A stretch of 64,000 nucleotides of DNA, from the NCBI GenBank assembly GCA_964343835.1, contig CAYFKR010000011.1:54669-118668 (forward strand), read 5' to 3'. Shown one piece after another: positions 7,313 to 15,925 of this stretch. How positions within the stretch are numbered: the stretch's first letter is position 1; every line of letters begins with the position of its first letter. Position numbers and translations under genes: made by a program. This stretch comes from CALEMW01 sp964343835. Lineage in GTDB: Bacteria; Krumholzibacteriota; Krumholzibacteriia; LZORAL124-64-63. The notes under the pieces were generated by a model. That model made no database searches. It was given only the letters and a program-made list of their open reading frames with translations, and had not been told where the DNA came from.

Positions 7313-8969
7313 GGGCCATCACCTCGTTTCCGACCTGCTGGATCGTCTCGGCGAGACGGTCCTTGTCGAGCTTGATCTGGTGGGCGCTCACGCCCGCGGC
7401 GAAGCTCTGCTCGCGCACCTCGTCGCTGTCCAGCGACGTCAGCGTGATCACGGGCAGTTCCGCGAAGCGCTCCGATGCGCGGACCTTGCGGGTGAGCTCC
7501 AACCCGTCCATCTCGGGCATCTCGATGTCCGTGAGGAGGAGGTCGTAGCTCGACTTGGCGCTCGTGATCATCTCCCACGCCTCGCGGCCGTCGCGGGCGG
7601 TGTCCACCTCGAAGCCCAGCGACGTGACGTAGCTCTTGACCATGGCGCGGAAGAACGACGTGTCCTCGGCGAGCAGGATCTTCATGCCGTCCAGGCGCCC
7701 GCCGCGCTCGGACTTGGCGTAGATGTCCGGCTCGGCGGCCTCGAAGAGGCTGTAGATGTCCAGGAACGTCGTGAGCTCGCCCTCGATCACGGCCGACCCG
7801 ATCACGCCCGTCCCGCGGATGCTGTCGCGGTCCACCTGGGCGCGGGTCGAGATCACGTCCTCGCAGGCGGTCACGACGATGCCCAGGGGGTACTTCACGA
7901 GCTTCGGGATGATCACGAAGAGCTCTTCGGGCTCGTCGTCGAGGGCCTTGATCGGCATGAAGTCGTGGAGACGCAGCAGGCGCAGCGAATCCTTCTCGTA
8001 CTTCAGGTACTCGCGGTCGCCGATGCGCTCGATGGCGTCCGAGTCGATCTTCTCGATGCGGGCCACCAGGTCCAGGTTCAGGGCGAAGCGCTCGGTCTCG
8101 TGGTTGCGGAAGAGCAGCAGGGTCTGGCTCTCCGTCCGCTCCAGGTAGGCGTGGCTGAGGGCGTTGGTGGTCTCCGCGGACTCGACGTCCGTGAAGCGCA
8201 GCGACGCCTCGTCGGCGATGCCGACCACGTCCAGGATCATGGCCACGCCGCCGTCGCCCATGATGGTGGCGCCCGCGTAGCACTTGCTGTCCTTGAGCAT
8301 GCCCGGCAGGGGCTTGACGACGATCTCCTCGCTGTCCATCACCTCGTCCACCACCAGGCCGTACCTGTTCTCGCCCATCTTCAGGACCAGGATGTTGGTG
8401 GCGCGGCGGATGCGCTCCAGCTCGTCCTCGGCCACCAGGGTCTCGATGGGGTCGTGACCGAGCAGGTTCGACAGGCGCACCAGCGGCAGCAGCTTGCCCC
8501 GCAGGCGCATGACCTCGCGGCCCTGCACGTTCTCCACGCGGCTGCGGTCGTCGCCGGCCCGCAGACGGACCAGTTCGTCCAGACTGACCTGGGGCACCGC
8601 GAACCGTCGTCCGGCCACCTTCACCAGCAGCGACGGGATGATGGCCAGGGTCAGGGGCAGCTTGAGGGTCATGCGCGTGCCCTCGTTGACGCGGCTCTCC
8701 ACGTCGATGCTGCCGCCCAGGTTCTCGATGTTGCTGCGCACGACGTCCATGCCGACGCCGCGGCCCGAGATGTCGCTGACCTGCTCGGCGGTCGAGAAGC
8801 CGGGGGCCATGATCAGCATGACGGCCTCGCGGTCGTCCATGCGCTCGGCCTGCTCCTCGGTGATCACGCCCTTCTCCACGGCCTTGCCCTTGATGGACAC
8901 GGGGTCGATGCCGCGGCCGTCATCGGCGATCTCGATGTTCACCTGGCCGCCCTCGTGGTAGGCGCGCAC
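7305..8969 (-). CDS. cheA: CheA histidine kinase, 3' part (ATPase, two CheW-like domains, receiver)
   Basis: The C-terminal 554 residues of CheA, out of frame with the first part. It begins inside the ATPase domain (DDGRGID, then GRGVGMDVVRSNI), continues through two CheW-like regulatory domains (about 110-250 and 255-415) and ends in a receiver domain (about 420-550, with LLLTDIEMPEMDG holding the phosphoacceptor Asp). A hybrid CheA with its own receiver resembles chemosensory systems that control type IV pili. The GTG at 8967-8969 lies two bases after the upstream stop, but the reading frame was clearly continuous originally: the conserved RTGKLTVRAY appears once one copy of a duplicated pentamer is removed. 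Confidence 0.85.
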   Translation of the reverse strand: MRAYHEGGQVNIEIADDGRGIDPVSIKGKAVEKGVITEEQAERMDDREAVMLIMAPGFSTAEQVSDISGRGVGMDVVRSNIENLGGSIDVESRVNEGTRMTLKLPLTLAIIPSLLVKVAGRRFAVPQVSLDELVRLRAGDDRSRVENVQGREVMRLRGKLLPLVRLSNLLGHDPIETLVAEDELERIRRATNILVLKMGENRYGLVVDEVMDSEEIVVKPLPGMLKDSKCYAGATIMGDGGVAMILDVVGIADEASLRFTDVESAETTNALSHAYLERTESQTLLLFRNHETERFALNLDLVARIEKIDSDAIERIGDREYLKYEKDSLRLLRLHDFMPIKALDDEPEELFVIIPKLVKYPLGIVVTACEDVISTRAQVDRDSIRGTGVIGSAVIEGELTTFLDIYSLFEAAEPDIYAKSERGGRLDGMKILLAEDTSFFRAMVKSYVTSLGFEVDTARDGREAWEMITSAKSSYDLLLTDIEMPEMDGLELTRKVRASERFAELPVITLTSLDSDEVREQSFAAGVSAHQIKLDKDRLAETIQQVGNEVMAHV

Positions 8970-8971
8970 GG

Positions 8972-10222
8972 TCAGCTTGCCCGTGCGGGACGGGACTTGC
9001 CGGCGGCTTCGCGCTCCGACGCCGTCTCGAGCCCGTGGTCCAGGGAGTTGCGGATCATGTGGTTCAGGGGGTCGGACAGGGATTCGATGATCGACTTGTC
9101 CAGCTCCACCTCGTTGCCCTCGACCTGGAGGAAGACCTCCTTGCCCGTCTTGCGGCCCAGCTCCCGCACCTGGCGGGGCAGCTTGCCGAAGAGGGTCTCC
9201 ATGTTCTGCATCCGCGTGCGCATGATGTTCTCCTGCAGCGACGTCGTGACGCCGTCCAGGTTCACCATGCTGGCGTTCATGCCGGGGAGGTCGCTCAGAC
9301 GCGAGGGCTGTCCCTGGAGCAGTCGCTCCCGGAGCTGCATGAACTCGCGGTCGATGAGATCACTGAAGGCATCGCATTCTTCGGAGCCCGCCGAGGAGTT
9401 GCCCCGCTGCTCACAAAGGGACATGCGCAGTCGCTGATAGGATTCAACAACGGCCACTTCCACGGACTGCGTCATGGCCTGGCCCGCGGCCGTCTCGCTG
9501 AGCTTGCGGTCCAGGGACTGCACGATCTGGTTGCGCGCCAGCACCAGCTCCCCGGCAAGGTTCATGAGCTGATTGAGCAGGTCCACCTTCACGCGCAGGA
9601 CCTCGTTGGCGTGGGAGCGGCTCTTGGCGGCCGGGTCCTTGGCCTTGGCTGGCCTGGCGGATGCGGCGGGTTCACTCTTTTCGGGCTTCTTCGTCTCCTC
9701 GACCTTGGCCGCCTTGGCTGCCGGGGCCTTGCGAGGCTTGCCGAGGGGGATGAAGCCGGAGGGCTTGGCGGGAGCCTCGGGCTCCGGCTCGGTTTCGGGG
9801 GCCGGCGCGGACGCGGCGACCTCGGGAACCTCGACGTCGTCGTCGAGCCACGGCTGGAGACCCTTGTAGACGGCGGTGGCGTCCACGGAGTCGGAGGCCT
9901 CGACGTCGGCCAGCATCGCCTGGATCAGGTCGACGCCCTTGAGCAGCACGTCGACCATCTCGGCCGAGGCCTGCAGGTGGCCGTCGCGCACCTTCATCAG
10001 GACGCTTTCCATGACGTGGGCCAGTCCCTGGATCGTCTCGATCCCCAGGAACCCGAAGCCGCCCTTGATGCTGTGGATGCCGCGGAAGATCCGGTTGATC
10101 AGCTCCGCGTCCACGTCCACGGGGTTCCCCTCGAGTGCGAGCAGGTCGGGCTCGATGGTCTCGAGGTGTTCCTTGGATTCGACGATCAGTTCGTCGAGGA
10201 CTTCGCGTTCGGCAATATCCAT
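8972..10222 (-). CDS. cheA: CheA histidine kinase, 5' part (HPt, dimerisation, start of ATPase), frameshifted
   Basis: The N-terminal 416 residues of CheA. The HPt domain carries the phospho-accepting His50 in IFRGIHSIKGGFGFLG. An acidic/Ala-Pro linker (about 135-200) replaces a recognisable P2 domain. The dimerisation region follows (LLNQLMNLAGELVLARNQ) with an unusually long insert before LQENIMRTRMQ. The ATPase N-box reads NHMIRNSLDHG, and the frame then shifts and ends in an aberrant RPARAS tail. Without the 3' part this polypeptide cannot bind ATP properly or contact CheW. The ATG start at 10222 is the first gene of the operon, behind a FliA-like promoter. Confidence 0.85.
   Translation of the reverse strand: MDIAEREVLDELIVESKEHLETIEPDLLALEGNPVDVDAELINRIFRGIHSIKGGFGFLGIETIQGLAHVMESVLMKVRDGHLQASAEMVDVLLKGVDLIQAMLADVEASDSVDATAVYKGLQPWLDDDVEVPEVAASAPAPETEPEPEAPAKPSGFIPLGKPRKAPAAKAAKVEETKKPEKSEPAASARPAKAKDPAAKSRSHANEVLRVKVDLLNQLMNLAGELVLARNQIVQSLDRKLSETAAGQAMTQSVEVAVVESYQRLRMSLCEQRGNSSAGSEECDAFSDLIDREFMQLRERLLQGQPSRLSDLPGMNASMVNLDGVTTSLQENIMRTRMQNMETLFGKLPRQVRELGRKTGKEVFLQVEGNEVELDKSIIESLSDPLNHMIRNSLDHGLETASEREAAGKSRPARAS
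8986..8995. repeat. 5-bp tandem duplication that breaks cheA
   Basis: CGGGA occurs twice in a row (8986-8990 and 8991-8995; TCCCG on the coding strand). Removing one copy restores the codons K-S-R-T-G-K-L-T-V-R-A-Y and a continuous CheA frame. This is the signature of slipped-strand duplication. Confidence 0.8.
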
Positions 10223-10300
10223 GATCCCATCCTCGGTCGATCACGACTGGGCGTACGGTCCGCCATGGACCGGCGTCCGGTTCCGGTTGATCCCGGCTTG

Positions 10301-10327
10301 GTATCGACTGGGAGGACAGGGGCTTGA
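10301..10327 (-). promoter_or_regulatory. FliA/sigma28-like promoter for the cheA operon
   Basis: On the minus strand, TCAA (10327-10324), a 15-base spacer and GTCGATAC (10308-10301) match the sigma28 pattern TAAA-N15-GCCGATAA at 9 of 12 positions. It ends 78 nt before the cheA ATG. The same TCAA-N15-CGAT layout recurs at three other transcription units in this window. Confidence 0.5.
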
Positions 10328-10345
10328 GACGAAAAAACGGCGGAA

Positions 10346-11095
10346 TCAGGCGATATCGACGGAGACGGGGCAGTGATCGGATCCATGGACTCCGGACAGG
10401 ATCCCGGCGTGGGTGATCCGGGACCGGAGCGACGCCGAGGCCAGGAAGTAGTCCAGGCGCCAGCCGATGTTCCGCTCCCGCGCCTGGAATCGCCAGCTCC
10501 ACCACGTGTAGTGGCCCGGCCCCTCCTCGAAGAGGCGGAAGGTGTCCAGGAAACCGGCGTCCATGAAGGCCTGGAATCCGGCACGCTCCTCGGGGGTGTA
10601 GCCGGCGTTCTTCTCGTTGCTCTTGGGGTTGGCGAGGTCGATGGGCCGGTGGGACACGTTGAAGTCGCCGCAGGCCAGCACGGGCTTGCGGCGCTCCAGG
10701 GTGCGCAGGAAGTCGAGGTATTCGGCGTCCCAGACCATGCGGTGGGGCAGTCGACGCAGTTCGCGCTGGGCGTTGGGGGTGTAGACCGTCGTCAGGAAGT
10801 GGTCGTCGAACTCGAGGGTCAGCACGCGGCCCTCCCCTTCCAGCTCGGGCACGCCCATGCCGACGAAGACGTCCAGGGGCTCGCGGCGCGTCAGGACCAT
10901 CACGCCCGAGTACCCCTTCTTCTCCGCGGGATGCCAGAACTGGTGGTAGCCGGGGAGGTCGATCTCGGCCTGCTCGGGCAGGGCCCGGACCTCCTGCAGG
11001 CAGACGGCGTCGGCGTCGGCCGCGGCGACGGACTCCACGAACCCCTTGGACAGGCACGAGCGGATGCCGTTGACGTTCCAGGACAGGTAGCGCAC
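10346..11095 (-). CDS. xthA: Exodeoxyribonuclease III
   Basis: A 249-residue AP endonuclease/3' exonuclease of base-excision repair. All family motifs are visible: LSWNVNGIRS at the N-terminus, CLQEVRA with the metal-binding Glu, GDFNVSH, WRLDYFL and GSDHCPV with the catalytic His. The start is the GTG at 11093-11095, directly before the conserved RYLSWNVNG; an upstream in-frame ATG would overlap ppa by about 200 nt. It begins 5 nt after the ppa stop, so the two genes form an operon. Confidence 0.93.
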   Translation of the reverse strand: MRYLSWNVNGIRSCLSKGFVESVAAADADAVCLQEVRALPEQAEIDLPGYHQFWHPAEKKGYSGVMVLTRREPLDVFVGMGVPELEGEGRVLTLEFDDHFLTTVYTPNAQRELRRLPHRMVWDAEYLDFLRTLERRKPVLACGDFNVSHRPIDLANPKSNEKNAGYTPEERAGFQAFMDAGFLDTFRLFEEGPGHYTWWSWRFQARERNIGWRLDYFLASASLRSRITHAGILSGVHGSDHCPVSVDIA

Positions 11096-11100
11096 GCGGC

Positions 11101-11775
11101 TCAGTCCCCCGCCTCGGCGAATCCGGCCAGGGCCTCGGCCAGGTCGGCGTAGCGGGCCAGGTAGTCCCTGCGGCTGCGCTCGATGACCTCGAGGGCTTCC
11201 TCGCGGCCGTAGACATGGGTGATCTCGGTGTTCCGGGTGCGGGCGCCAGGATCCTGCTTGTAGGTCAGGAAGTAGTGCTTGAGCCGCGTGATCATGGCGG
11301 GCGGGCACTCGTAGAGGTCGTTCATGTGGCCGTAGATGGCGTCGCCGCGCATCACGGCGATGACCTTGTCGTCGGCCTCGTCGCCGTCGATCATCCGCAT
11401 TCCGCCGATGGGCACCGCCGGCAGCAGGATGTCCCCGTGGGTGATGGACTTCTCCGCCAACACGCAGATGTCCAGGGGGTCGCCGTCGCCCACGATGCCC
11501 TCGCGCCCCGACATGCTCATGCAGAACTCCGCCACCTCTTCCCCGCAGTAGGTCTGGGGCACCAGTCCGTAGAGGGTCGGGTAGACGTTGGAGAACTGCT
11601 GGGGGCGGTCCACCTTCAGCACGCCGCTGTGCTTGTCGAGCTCGTACTTCACCGTGTCCGAGGGCACGATCTCGATGTAGGCGGTCACGACGTCCGGGGC
11701 GTCAGGCCCGATGGAGATGCCGTGCCAGGGATGGGCGCGGACGAGTCGCGAGAGCTGGTTGACGTCGGCGGTCAT
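11101..11775 (-). CDS. ppa: Inorganic pyrophosphatase (family I)
   Basis: A 224-residue soluble enzyme hydrolysing pyrophosphate to phosphate. The metal-binding signature DGDPLDICVL is intact, and KYELDKHSGVLKVDR and YPTLYGLVPQTYCG match the family substrate pocket. The C-terminal helical extension is somewhat longer than in the 175-residue enteric enzyme. The ATG at 11773-11775 follows GGGAGGA; an upstream ATG would add 17 residues without a ribosome site. It is the first gene of a ppa-xthA pair. Confidence 0.94.
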   Translation of the reverse strand: MTADVNQLSRLVRAHPWHGISIGPDAPDVVTAYIEIVPSDTVKYELDKHSGVLKVDRPQQFSNVYPTLYGLVPQTYCGEEVAEFCMSMSGREGIVGDGDPLDICVLAEKSITHGDILLPAVPIGGMRMIDGDEADDKVIAVMRGDAIYGHMNDLYECPPAMITRLKHYFLTYKQDPGARTRNTEITHVYGREEALEVIERSRRDYLARYADLAEALAGFAEAGD

Positions 11776-11850
11776 CGGGTCCTCCCTGTCCGGTTCGGGG
11801 GTGGGATCGACACCATGGTAGTGCACGGTCCCGCCGAACGCGAGGAACGA

Positions 11851-12633
11851 TCAGCGCCCGGGCCGGCGCAGCAGGTCGATCCTGTAGGCGAGGTCGCGAC
11901 CGCCGCGATCCCGGCCGTTGACGTCCACCGACGCGACCGTCTCCGCCCCGGCTCTTCCCAGGGCCCGCGACCACTGCCGCTCCGTATACGTGCGCAGGTC
12001 GTAGACCGACGACAGCAGTTCCTCCCCCCGCGGCCGGGCCACGAACCACTGGGCGTGGGCCCGCTCCCTGCGACGCCCGGCGGGCACCCAGTTGACCACC
12101 TGCACCACGCGGCAGCGGCCCCGGGTCGCCGTCCAGACGTCCTCTTCGGGCGGGTCGCCGTCCTCGGGCGTGAGGCTCAGACCCACCGCGTAGACACCGC
12201 CCGGAGCGAGGGCGGCGAAGGTGGCGTCCAGGTGCGTGGCCAGGGAGTCGTCGTCGGGCAGGTGGCGGATGGAGTTCCAGGGGTTGAAGGCGAAGCCGTA
12301 GCGCCGGCGGGGCGACGGGGGTGAGGCCATGTCGCCCGTGAACGCCCGGGCGGTGCGGTCGAGCCCGCGACGCGCCAGGGACCGGCGGGCGTAGTCGACC
12401 ATCGCCGGGTCCAGGTCGTAGCCGTCGACACGGCGGCCACGACCCGCGAACAGCCTCAGCAGACGCCCCGTGCCGCAGGCGGGCTCGAGCCACGGCAGGC
12501 CGGCGGCACGGCCTGTCACGCAGCTCCGATGCAGACGTTCCAGGACATCCGCCTCGCGGGCCGTGCCGGGGGTCATCAGGATGTCGTAGAGGGCCGGCGA
12601 AGGATACGCGGGCCCGGATTCGGCGTGAGGCAT
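11851..12633 (-). CDS. SAM-dependent class I methyltransferase
   Basis: A 260-residue protein with a seven-stranded methyltransferase fold. Motif I reads LEPACGTGRLLRLFAGRG, followed by the acidic end of strand 2 (VDGYDLDPAMVDYARR) and FTGDMASP. The substrate cannot be inferred. The ATG at 12631-12633 is preceded by GGAGGAG. It is transcribed divergently from the barrel-like gene to its right, over a 138-nt spacer. Confidence 0.85.
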   Translation of the reverse strand: MPHAESGPAYPSPALYDILMTPGTAREADVLERLHRSCVTGRAAGLPWLEPACGTGRLLRLFAGRGRRVDGYDLDPAMVDYARRSLARRGLDRTARAFTGDMASPPSPRRRYGFAFNPWNSIRHLPDDDSLATHLDATFAALAPGGVYAVGLSLTPEDGDPPEEDVWTATRGRCRVVQVVNWVPAGRRRERAHAQWFVARPRGEELLSSVYDLRTYTERQWSRALGRAGAETVASVDVNGRDRGGRDLAYRIDLLRRPGR

Positions 12634-12771
12634 GGCTCCTCCGGTTCGGATCGCGACGGGCCGAGTCTCCCACGCTCCCCGGACCCGGTCATCCACAAAG
12701 AGCGTGAAAAGGGGCCGGGCCGGGGATAGACTGGCCTCCGATCCCCGTCCACCGACCCGAAAGGCCTCCCC

Positions 12772-13764
12772 ATGCCCTCCGTGCGCACCATCGTCGCGAT
12801 CCTGATCCTGGCCTGCGCCTGCACGGCGACGGCGGCCCCGGACGTGGAGATCTCCGCCCTGGCCTACGCCCACAACCTCGAGTACACCAACGCGGGCGCC
12901 CTGTACCGGCCGGGCGAGACGTTCTTCGGCCACCGCGCCACCGTCGCCGCCGTCCACCGGCCCACGCCGGAGCTGGAGCTCGCCCTGGGCCTGCTGGTGG
13001 ACGCCGCCTACGGCGACGATCCCGCCGACGCCTGGGAACGGGTGACTCCCTGGTTCCGCCTGGACTGGGACGCCGACGGCCCCTTCGGCCTGCGCCTGGG
13101 GAACCTGGACAAGCGCGACCAGACCCTGCTGCCCGCCCTCTACGACCCGGTGCTCGTCTACCAGCGCGGCGGCGAGCGGGGCCTGGCCCTCCGCTGGCGC
13201 GACGACGGCCTGCGCCACGACACCTGGATGCACTGGCAGCAGCGCAACACCGCCGACCACCGCGAGAAGTTCGACGTGAGTTCGACGACCACCGCCGCGG
13301 TCGGCCCCCTGACCGCCAACCTGCAGGTCCACGTGGTGCACTGGGGCGGCCAGCTCCACCACCAGGGCTCGGTGGCCGACAGCTGGGCGGCGGCCGGCGG
13401 GCTCGCCTGGCGCCACGACGGCGACCAGCCCCTGGAGATCGCGGCCCGCGGCTACCGTTCCCACTACGTCCTGGACCGGGAACTGGACCTCGAGCGCTCC
13501 GGCCACGGCTTCGAGGCCCTCGTGGCGACGGACGCGGCCGGCTGGCGCCTGGAGGCCGCGCGCTGGTTCGGCGACGGCTGGCTCGCCGCCGACGGCCGCC
13601 CCTTCCACCAGGCCGACGACCTGACCTCCTGGAGCGTGCGCCGCGAGTGGCGTCCCGGCGACGTGGCCCGGGCCGAGCTGGGTTTCACGGGCCACCACGT
13701 GGACGACGACTTCGAGCAGGAGTTCTGGTTCGTCGTGGACCTCGCCCCCGTGCTCCTCCCCTGA
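12772..13764 (+). CDS. Secreted barrel-like protein of unknown function
   Basis: A 330-residue exported protein. The signal peptide is MPSVRTIVAILILACACTA with cleavage near ATA-AP. The rest is almost all short amphipathic strands rich in aromatic residues (ALRWRDDGLRHDTWMHW, LEIAARGYRSHYVL), typical of an outer-membrane beta-barrel or porin-like protein. No enzyme motif is visible and the family is not recognised. AAAGG lies eight bases before the ATG. The gene reads toward the c-di-GMP genes but is probably a separate unit. Confidence 0.65.
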   Translation: MPSVRTIVAILILACACTATAAPDVEISALAYAHNLEYTNAGALYRPGETFFGHRATVAAVHRPTPELELALGLLVDAAYGDDPADAWERVTPWFRLDWDADGPFGLRLGNLDKRDQTLLPALYDPVLVYQRGGERGLALRWRDDGLRHDTWMHWQQRNTADHREKFDVSSTTTAAVGPLTANLQVHVVHWGGQLHHQGSVADSWAAAGGLAWRHDGDQPLEIAARGYRSHYVLDRELDLERSGHGFEALVATDAAGWRLEAARWFGDGWLAADGRPFHQADDLTSWSVRREWRPGDVARAELGFTGHHVDDDFEQEFWFVVDLAPVLLP

Positions 13765-13778
13765 GGCGCCATCGGCGC

Positions 13779-13805
13779 TCAAGTCCCCTTCGATTCGACC
13801 GATCC
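13779..13805 (+). promoter_or_regulatory. FliA/sigma28-like promoter for the EAL gene
   Basis: TCAA (13779-13782), 15 bases, then ACCGATCC (13798-13805) gives 8 of 12 matches to the sigma28 pattern, with the invariant core CGAT. It ends 97 nt before the EAL start. The leader contains a small GACCCC/GGGGTC hairpin. Confidence 0.42.
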
Positions 13806-13902
13806 AATCACGGACCCCGGAGGGAGGGGTCCATGAATTGGGCGAACATGCGGCGGCCTCGGGGGCCGACGCGACACTCGTGATATCGAGGGGGATGAGA
13901 CC

Positions 13903-14724
13903 ATGACCGGTCCCGGACGCTATCGAAACCTGGATTACGCGACCATGCGCAGCGACCTCGAGGAGGCGCTGGACAACAACGAGCTGTACCTCAAGTACCA
14001 GCCGGTGCTTTCGGTGAAGGAGGGCCGCGCCGAAGGCGCCGAGGCCCTGCTCCGCTGGAACCACCCGCGCTGGGGCGAGGTGTCGCCGCGCATCTTCCTG
14101 TCGGTGGCCGAGGCCATCGGCCTGACCTTCTCCATCACCGAGACCATCCTGCGCATGCAGTGCCGCCAGGGCGTGGACTGGGTCATGGAGGGCCTGCCGC
14201 CCCTCAGGATGTGCGTGAACATCTCGCCGGCCCAGCTGGGCAGCATCGCCCTGGCCGACATCGTGGAGCGGGTGCTCGGCGAGACGGGCTTTCCCGCGGA
14301 GCGCCTCATCATCGAGGTCGCCGAGTCGTCGCTGCAGGAGAACGCCGAGGACATCGTGCCCGTCGTGGGCGCCATCCGCGATCTGGGCGTCAACATGTGC
14401 ATCGACGACTTCGGGATGCACACCGGTTCCATGACCTGCCTCGGCACGTTCTCTCCCCACGCCGTGAAGCTGGCCGGAACCATCGCCCAGGACGTCCTGG
14501 AATCCCCCCACGCCCACGCCATGGTCCACGCCATCCAGTCCTACGGGCAGGAGATGGGCATGAAGGTGGTCATGAAGGGCATCGAGACGACGGAGCAGCT
14601 CGCATTCGTCCACGAGCACGGCATTGAACTGGCGCAGGGATTCATGATCAGCCGTCCCCTGGCCTCGGACGAGTTCGCCAACTGGCACCGCGAATGCTGT
14701 TCGTGGTGCGGAACGACCGCGTGA
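13903..14724 (+). CDS. EAL-domain protein, probably a degenerate c-di-GMP phosphodiesterase
   Basis: A 273-residue stand-alone EAL domain of the family that linearises c-di-GMP. Retained residues are Glu47 in EALLRW, Asn106 (NIS), Glu138, Asp168-Asp169 (IDDFG), Lys189 and the QG of LAQGF. The usual EGVE glutamate, which helps hold the catalytic water in the family, is replaced by lysine in VVMKGIET (Lys225), and the loop after IDDFG reads MHTGS instead of TGYSS. It may therefore bind c-di-GMP without cleaving it. The C-terminus adds a Cys cluster (ECCSWCG). It lies upstream of a GGDEF gene with a matching promoter. Confidence 0.88.
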   Translation: MTGPGRYRNLDYATMRSDLEEALDNNELYLKYQPVLSVKEGRAEGAEALLRWNHPRWGEVSPRIFLSVAEAIGLTFSITETILRMQCRQGVDWVMEGLPPLRMCVNISPAQLGSIALADIVERVLGETGFPAERLIIEVAESSLQENAEDIVPVVGAIRDLGVNMCIDDFGMHTGSMTCLGTFSPHAVKLAGTIAQDVLESPHAHAMVHAIQSYGQEMGMKVVMKGIETTEQLAFVHEHGIELAQGFMISRPLASDEFANWHRECCSWCGTTA

Positions 14725-14750
14725 CCGGGACGGCCGGGGAACATTCGTTC

Positions 14751-14777
14751 TCAATGCCGGGACCGGCGAGCCGATAA
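14751..14777 (+). promoter_or_regulatory. FliA/sigma28-like promoter for the GGDEF gene
   Basis: TCAA (14751-14754), a 15-base spacer and a perfect GCCGATAA (14770-14777) match the sigma28 consensus at 11 of 12 positions. It ends 39 nt before the ATG. This is the best of the four similar sites in the window. Confidence 0.65.
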
Positions 14778-14816
14778 CGGGGGGCGGACCGACCACCCCC
14801 AGCCACGGAGACGTCC

Positions 14817-15785
14817 ATGACGCCCGACATGCACAACCTGCCTTCTCCGCTCCCCCTGCGGGACACCAGCGACCTGCTCTGCGTGCTGCTCGTGGAGCCC
14901 GACATCGAGGACGCCCGGCGCACCCAGGCCCTGCTGGCGGCGGCCGACCACGTGGAGTACACCGTGGATCTGGTCATGACCGTGGACGACGCCCACAAGG
15001 CCCTGACCGACAGCATGTACGACGTGGTGCTCATGGCCGACCAGGTCGGCACGTGGACGGGACTGGAGATGGTGCTGACCGTCGACCAGGAAGACCCGTT
15101 CCTGCCCCCGTTCATCCTGCTGGCCCGCGAAGACGACCGCGAGGCCGACCTGGCTGCCCAGGACGCCGGACTGGCGGACTATCTGGTGAAGCCGCAGATC
15201 ACGCCTCCCCTGCTGGAACGCTCCATCCGCTACGCCCTGGAGCGCAAGCAGACGGAGCAGCGGCTCAGGCAGCTGGCCTTCTACGATTCCCTGACGTCGC
15301 TCCCCAACCGCGCCACGTTCCGCTCCGAGCTGGAACGGCGCATCAGCGACGCCTCCTTCGCCAAGTCGTCGTTCGGGCTGATCCTGCTGGACCTGGACGA
15401 CTTCAAGGACGTCAACGACCAGCACGGCCACCCCGTGGGCGACCACCTGCTCCAGGCCGTTTCGCAGCGCCTGAAGGACTGCACCGACGACCGGGCCTTC
15501 CTGGCCCGCCTCGGCGGCGACGAGTTCGTGGTGTGCACCGGGCTCGACTTCGACGCCGCGGCCGTCCAGGAGCTGGCGGACGCCGTCATCGCGACGGTGG
15601 CGGCCCCGTACACCCTGGACGAGCACGAGATCCTCACCACCACGAGCGTCGGGATCTCCCTGTATCCCGCCGACGGCACCAGCTACACCGACCTGCTCAA
15701 ACACGCCGACATGGCCCTGTACCGGGCCAAGAACGCGGGCCGCGGCACCTGGGCCCGCTACCAGCCCGAACCGGTCGGAGTCTGA
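14817..15785 (+). CDS. Diguanylate cyclase with degenerate receiver domain
   Basis: A 322-residue protein: receiver-like domain (about 20-140), short helical linker, GGDEF domain (about 150-315). The cyclase signature GGDEF is intact at 233-237 with LILLDLDDFKDVND metal-binding context, so c-di-GMP synthesis is likely. An RxxD inhibitory site is not present at the usual spacing. In the receiver the phosphoacceptor Asp is replaced by Ala74 (YDVVLMADQVG), while the switch lysine (YLVKP) is kept, so control is probably not by ordinary phosphorylation. It is followed by a hairpin and then the pilus operon. Confidence 0.9.
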   Translation: MTPDMHNLPSPLPLRDTSDLLCVLLVEPDIEDARRTQALLAAADHVEYTVDLVMTVDDAHKALTDSMYDVVLMADQVGTWTGLEMVLTVDQEDPFLPPFILLAREDDREADLAAQDAGLADYLVKPQITPPLLERSIRYALERKQTEQRLRQLAFYDSLTSLPNRATFRSELERRISDASFAKSSFGLILLDLDDFKDVNDQHGHPVGDHLLQAVSQRLKDCTDDRAFLARLGGDEFVVCTGLDFDAAAVQELADAVIATVAAPYTLDEHEILTTTSVGISLYPADGTSYTDLLKHADMALYRAKNAGRGTWARYQPEPVGV

Positions 15786-15820
15786 CCACCCCCACCGGAT
15801 CCATGGATCGGCATCGACCA

Positions 15821-15846
15821 CGGCCCGGAGCACCCGCTCCGGGCCG
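15821..15846 (+). terminator. Hairpin terminator after the GGDEF gene
   Basis: An 11-bp perfect stem (15821-15831 with 15836-15846) with an ACCC loop lies 36 nt beyond the stop. The following bases are only moderately T-rich. Confidence 0.55.
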
Positions 15847-15925
15847 CCTTCGTCCGGGCCCATCCCAACACCTTGCGTTTCAACAGGATAGGCATCCAGG
15901 CGCCTGAAACGACGGTCGTGAAGGC

